A DNA stretch of 64,000 nucleotides from contig NZ_JANYGH010000034.1 of assembly GCF_025362475.1 (NCBI RefSeq), forward strand, positions 1 to 64,000, in the 5' to 3' direction. The notes beneath the pieces are model-generated. The model did not search any database. It was not told the DNA's origin and worked only from the letters and a program-made list of their open reading frames with translations. Source of the DNA: Mucilaginibacter sp. (lineage in GTDB: Bacteria; Bacteroidota; Bacteroidia; Sphingobacteriales; Sphingobacteriaceae). Shown one piece after another: positions 60,496 through 64,000 of the stretch (its first letter is position 1; each line of letters starts with the position of its first letter). The translations under genes were made by a program, and so were the position numbers.

Positions 60496-62547
60496 CTACC
60501 AAATTTTCACCCTCTTATCCGGATCTAACCACATCTTATCACCTTTTTTGATATGGAAAGCCTCATAAAACTCGGGCACATCGGTAAACGGTCCGTTTAC
60601 GCGCATAAAGCCGGGGGAATGCTCGTTGGTGAGGATTTGGCTGGATAGTGATTCCTGCCTGTCTTGCCCAAGCCATCCTAAAGCATAGCCTAAAAAATAG
60701 CGCTGCAATGGTGTAAAGCCATTGATAAGTTTACCTTCTTTATATTGATCGGTTTTCTTGAACGCATCAAGCCCGATCACAATGCCACCTAAATCGGCAA
60801 TATTTTCGCCCTGTGTGGCTTTGCCGTTGATGTGCAGGCCGTAAATGGTATACCCATTAAACTGATTTATTAACATTTGAGCGCGCTGGGTAAACTTTAC
60901 CGAATCCTGCGGTAACCACCATGCTTTTAAATTTCCTTTGGCATCAAACTGGCGCCCCTGGTCGTCAAAGCCATGGGTCATTTCGTGGCCGATGGTTGAG
61001 GCGGCGGCGTAGCCGTAAATGATGGCATCATCTATATTCTCATCCTTAAAGCCGGGAATGGTAAAGATCCCCGCCGGCAATACAATCTCGTTATTTGATG
61101 GATTGTAGTAAGCATTATAGGTTTGCGGTGTCATCCCCCACTCTGTACGGTCAACCGCTTTGCCTAACTTGGCCGCGTTAAATTTGTGCCACCAGTTATT
61201 GGCACGCATTACGTTTAAAGCAAATGGCCCGCGGTTGATATCCAGGGTCGAAAAATCTTTCCACTTATCCGGGTACCCAACTTTAGGCATTACTTTGCTT
61301 AGCTTGTAATAGGCTTTTTCTTTGGTTTGGGGGCTCATCCAATCCAATTTTTGTATGTGTTCCCTAAAAGTTTCGCGCATGGTTTCCACCAGTTTTACAT
61401 AGCGCTCTTTTGTTTTTTCGGGAAAGTATTCTTTTACAAAAATTTGTCCCAAAACTTCACCCATCAGGCCGTTCTCGGCATCAAGCACCCGTTTCCAGCG
61501 GGGTAACTGTTCTTTGTTGCCATAAAGGACCATATCATAAAAGCGGAATAGCTCCTGATCAAAAGGCTTACTTAAATATGCACCAAAGGTTGTTACCAGG
61601 TTTTTGCGCAGGTAGTTTTTCCAATCCTCAATACTATAATCATGTAAGGCTTTATTCAATGCGCGGTAATACTCCGGCTGACCAACAATTACCGAATCTG
61701 TATTTTTGTAATCCATTTTATCAAATGTGGATTTCCAGTCAACATCCGGTGCCAGCTTGCTTAAGCCGGCCATGGTCATTTTATTATAGTTATGGTATGG
61801 GTCGCGCAGGTCTTCCAGTTTACGGCTGCTATCGGCCAGGGATATTTCTAAAGCGTATGTTTTTTTAGCTGCGGCGTTCGCGGCATCGGCAGATAGTCCA
61901 CCCAGTTTAAAAATGGTTGGTAAGTGTTTCTGCTGATAATCTGTACGCACGGTTACGCTGTGCGCATCCTTATTGAAATAATAATCGCGGTTTGGCAATC
62001 CTATTCCCGATTGGCCCAACTGCAGCATGATCTTATCACTGTTTTTACTGTCCTGCCCGGCATAGGTGCCTAAGGGAGTAGTTACTCCAATCCCGTCGAG
62101 GTGGGCAAACTCTTCCACCAGGCTCTTTATATCTTTTATGTCATCAATCTTCTTCAGTTCGTCTTTAAGCGGGGAAAGGCCTTGCTTTTCAATATCAACG
62201 GTATCCATGCCGCTGTAATAAAAATCGCCTATTTTTTGGGTACTGCTTCCTTTAGGAGCGTTTGCTTCAAGTGCGTCCTGGTTGATTTTTTTCATGCGAT
62301 CGCGCAGCTCTTCCTGCACAACATTGCCTATACCCCATGAGGAGTAGGCGCCGGGAATAGGGTTTTTCCTGAGCCAGGTTCCGTTTGCATATTTAAAGAA
62401 ATCGTCGCCCGGCTTCACTTTGGGGTCCATGTTTTTAATTACCGGATCATTTTCGGCGTAAATTTTTGCGTTGTCTTTGCAAGCTGTAATTAAGGTAAGG
62501 CTCAGTGCACCGGTTAATATTGCCAATGACGAAAACTTTTTTATCAT
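60496..62547 (-). CDS. M13 family metallopeptidase, copy 1 (lipoprotein)
   Basis: 683 residues from the ATG at 62547; the earlier in-frame ATG at 62577 would add a tyrosine-rich leader and is less likely. The signal peptide ends in a lipobox LITAC, so the mature protein is a lipoprotein. The zinc site is H521EMTH525 in GHEMTHGFDDQGRQFD, with ENIADLGG further on. Length and motifs are those of full neprilysin-type enzymes. Its paralogue lies downstream. The lipobox distinguishes it from that second copy, which has only a membrane-like N-terminus. Confidence 0.95.
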   Translation of the reverse strand: MIKKFSSLAILTGALSLTLITACKDNAKIYAENDPVIKNMDPKVKPGDDFFKYANGTWLRKNPIPGAYSSWGIGNVVQEELRDRMKKINQDALEANAPKGSSTQKIGDFYYSGMDTVDIEKQGLSPLKDELKKIDDIKDIKSLVEEFAHLDGIGVTTPLGTYAGQDSKNSDKIMLQLGQSGIGLPNRDYYFNKDAHSVTVRTDYQQKHLPTIFKLGGLSADAANAAAKKTYALEISLADSSRKLEDLRDPYHNYNKMTMAGLSKLAPDVDWKSTFDKMDYKNTDSVIVGQPEYYRALNKALHDYSIEDWKNYLRKNLVTTFGAYLSKPFDQELFRFYDMVLYGNKEQLPRWKRVLDAENGLMGEVLGQIFVKEYFPEKTKERYVKLVETMRETFREHIQKLDWMSPQTKEKAYYKLSKVMPKVGYPDKWKDFSTLDINRGPFALNVMRANNWWHKFNAAKLGKAVDRTEWGMTPQTYNAYYNPSNNEIVLPAGIFTIPGFKDENIDDAIIYGYAAASTIGHEMTHGFDDQGRQFDAKGNLKAWWLPQDSVKFTQRAQMLINQFNGYTIYGLHINGKATQGENIADLGGIVIGLDAFKKTDQYKEGKLINGFTPLQRYFLGYALGWLGQDRQESLSSQILTNEHSPGFMRVNGPFTDVPEFYEAFHIKKGDKMWLDPDKRVKIW

Positions 62548-62631
62548 AGATTTATTAGTGTATAAAAAAAAATACAACGATTGTATGGAATAATAGAATT
62601 CAGGACAGCAAATTAAGTAAAAAGGACAACT

Positions 62632-62874
62632 TTAATAAATGCCCTGAAAAAAACCGGCTAAAGAAACGTCGAAATAATAGCATACTTTTCTGAGGGTATC
62701 CAGCCTGATATCTATTTTTCCAGACTCCAGCCGGGCAATGTTAATATTAGTTTCGGCAAAAAACTTTTCCTGGGTAACTTGATTTTGCCTGCGCAGATTT
62801 TTGATCTGAAGCGCGATCTTCTTCTTAAATGCCTCATCGGAGTTGCTAAGATATTCAAAGTCAGTAAGTAGCAT
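62632..62874 (-). CDS. XRE-type helix-turn-helix regulator, small
   Basis: 80 residues. The helix-turn-helix region IKNLRRQNQVTQEKFFAETN and INIARLESGKIDIRLDTLRK fit the Cro/CI family. It is a lone DNA-binding domain with a short tail, and no toxin partner is beside it. A -7 box (TATTTTTG, at 62927-62920) precedes it. It is divergent from the acyl-CoA dehydrogenase gene across a 403-bp gap. Confidence 0.88.
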   Translation of the reverse strand: MLLTDFEYLSNSDEAFKKKIALQIKNLRRQNQVTQEKFFAETNINIARLESGKIDIRLDTLRKVCYYFDVSLAGFFQGIY

Positions 62875-63188
62875 AATTCAATTTGATTGATTGAAAAAAA
62901 TGATCTTTGATAGGGGCTTCAAAAATAATTGGCAATTTGTATTTAAAGTTCGTGAAAAATATTTGCAATAATAATGTGCAAACAACTATTATTTAAGTTA
63001 AAGTATATGCCGCGCAACAATTAGTGGCAACGAATTTGTTTAGTATGTTTTGCCCTGCATAAAATCTGTGAAAAAAAAATTAAAATCACCTACCTGTGAA
63101 AAACTTTTTTTGAATTCTCAGACGCCCAAGTTGAGATTTTTTGTTCTTTGTTTTGGGTTTAATCAATAGTTTAAATTAATTAGGGGAA

Positions 63189-63219
63189 AGGGAGCTTCCA
63201 AAAAGGCTCTCTTTTTTTG
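63189..63219 (+). terminator. Intrinsic terminator with no upstream gene on its strand
   Basis: Stem GGGAGC / GCTCTC with one wobble pair, followed by TTTTTTT. The preceding plus-strand stretch (about 63000-63190) has no open reading frame, so this may end a small RNA. The 403-bp gap 62875-63277 is otherwise without a gene. Confidence 0.55.
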
Positions 63220-63230
63220 TTTACTGTTTT

Positions 63231-63250
63231 TTACTATGCATGCATAGTAA
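63231..63250 (+). promoter_or_regulatory. Perfect 20-bp palindrome, candidate operator
   Basis: ttactatgca-tgcatagtaa is an exact palindrome, 27 bp before the start of the acyl-CoA dehydrogenase gene, followed by a -7-like TATATTTA. Its symmetry fits a dimeric repressor. Confidence 0.55.
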
Positions 63251-63277
63251 TTACTATATTTAGCTTTTTATCATACT

Positions 63278-64000
63278 ATGCAATTTAAATATACAGAAGA
63301 GCAGCTGATGATTAAACAGGCTGCCCGTGATTTTGCCCAAACTGAATTAAAACCCGGCGTAATTGAACGCGACGACCAGCAAAAATTCCCTGCCGAACAA
63401 ATAAAGAAATTGGGCGAACTTGGCTTTTTAGGAATGATGGTTTCGCCGCAATATGGCGGCAGCGGTATGGACGCTATTTCATACGTACTGGCCATGGAAG
63501 AAATTTCAAGGATAGATGCATCTACGGCGGTAGTGCTTTCTGTAAATAACTCATTGATTTGTAATGGGCTGGAGCGGTTTGGAAATGATTTTCAGAAAGA
63601 AAAATATTTGATCCCCCTGGCCAAAGGTGAAAAGATAGGTGCTTTCTGCCTTTCGGAACCGGAAGCCGGCTCTGATGCCACCTCCCAAAATACTACCGCT
63701 ATTGATATGGGCGATCATTACCTGTTAAATGGGGTGAAAAACTGGATCACTAACGGCAGCACCGCCTCAACCTATATTGTAATGGCCCAAACGGATGCTT
63801 CAAAGGGGCATCATGGTATCAATGCCCTTATTGTTGAAAGAGGGATGGAAGGCTTTACCATAGGTGCAAAGGAAAACAAGATGGGCATCCGCGGGTCTGA
63901 CACGCATTCAATTATGTTTACCGATGTTAAAGTGCCTAAGGAAAACAGGATTGGAGAGGAAGGTTTCGGGTTTAAATTTGCCATGACTATGTTAGAGGGC
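63278..64000 (+). CDS. Acyl-CoA dehydrogenase, 5' part only
   Basis: 241 codons lie in the window; the gene runs off the right edge. It begins MQFKYTEEQLMIKQAARDFA, typical of short-chain acyl-CoA dehydrogenases. The FAD-binding segments AFCLSEPEAGSDATS and NGVKNWITNGS are present. It makes the trans-2,3-enoyl-CoA and reduces an electron transfer flavoprotein in beta-oxidation or branched-chain amino acid breakdown. The catalytic glutamate lies beyond the edge, so chain-length class cannot be judged. A 20-bp palindrome sits just upstream. Confidence 0.94.
   Translation, partial: MQFKYTEEQLMIKQAARDFAQTELKPGVIERDDQQKFPAEQIKKLGELGFLGMMVSPQYGGSGMDAISYVLAMEEISRIDASTAVVLSVNNSLICNGLERFGNDFQKEKYLIPLAKGEKIGAFCLSEPEAGSDATSQNTTAIDMGDHYLLNGVKNWITNGSTASTYIVMAQTDASKGHHGINALIVERGMEGFTIGAKENKMGIRGSDTHSIMFTDVKVPKENRIGEEGFGFKFAMTMLEG

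Noticed and set aside
1..64000. tRNA, rRNA, prophage or known insertion sequence
   Set aside because: No cloverleaf, rRNA segment, phage structural gene or transposase motif was recognised; a covariance or profile scan would settle it.

Overview
The window reads as chromosome of a Bacteroidota bacterium, most likely Sphingobacteriaceae and close to Mucilaginibacter or Pedobacter. This rests on protein families (GH92 mannosidase, DUF5687 permease, DUF2911, Atu4866, DUF5009, paired M13 peptidases, S9 DPP-IV type peptidase), on Bacteroidota-type promoters (TTG, a spacer of about 19 nt, then TAnnTTTG), and on weak ribosome binding sites. No rRNA, tRNA, prophage, CRISPR array or recognisable transposase gene was seen. 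The species name is an inference from gene content, not from a marker gene.

Layout. 1-592: 5' part of a secreted GH92 mannosidase. 0.8-4.3 kb: LemA, two TPM-domain proteins, a NUDIX hydrolase and a small NTF2-like protein. 4.4-8.2 kb: an ABC exporter (ATPase plus DUF5687 permease) and rarA. 8.4-14.3 kb, all minus strand: tatC, then a lipid and ribosome cluster in transcription order DUF177 - rpmF - plsX - fabH - accB - accC. 14.4-17.8 kb is an accessory patch: a single-chain HigB/HigA-like toxin-antitoxin fusion, a broken duplicate of its 5' end, a GYD-domain protein, a lipoprotein and a frameshifted small membrane gene. 17.8-21.5 kb: DUF5009 acyltransferase, pdxA and rsmA. 21.9-27.8 kb: a gene remnant, an AraC regulator with three short-chain dehydrogenases and an Atu4866 protein, then a GapN-like aldehyde dehydrogenase. 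28.5-36.1 kb: a large PIG-L deacetylase and a TetR-controlled tripartite efflux pump (TolC, HlyD, EmrB). 36.4-37.8 kb: an AhpD-like protein and a peroxiredoxin. 38-42.7 kb: a YARHG-like membrane protein, DUF2306, two tiny membrane proteins and a sodium:solute symporter. 42.9-49.3 kb: DUF2911, an rlmI-like methyltransferase, a DUF559 endonuclease inside long inverted repeats, TerC, and an ECF sigma / anti-sigma / DUF4097-like operon. 49.5-62.5 kb: an NadR-like kinase and a run of secreted peptidases and hydrolases (M28, M61, beta-lactamase family, S9, two M13). The end holds a small XRE regulator divergent from an acyl-CoA dehydrogenase that runs off the window.

The most striking non-gene content is the number of palindromic and composite repeats between genes. 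There are six copies of one hairpin family, two nested composites, a roughly 600-bp element with about 56-bp terminal inverted repeats around a DUF559 nuclease gene, and several families of degenerate word tracts that often sit in inverted orientation on either side of other insertions. These look like traces of small non-autonomous or nuclease-linked mobile elements. The DUF559 element and the HigB-HigA fusion with its partial duplication are the best candidates for undescribed biology here.
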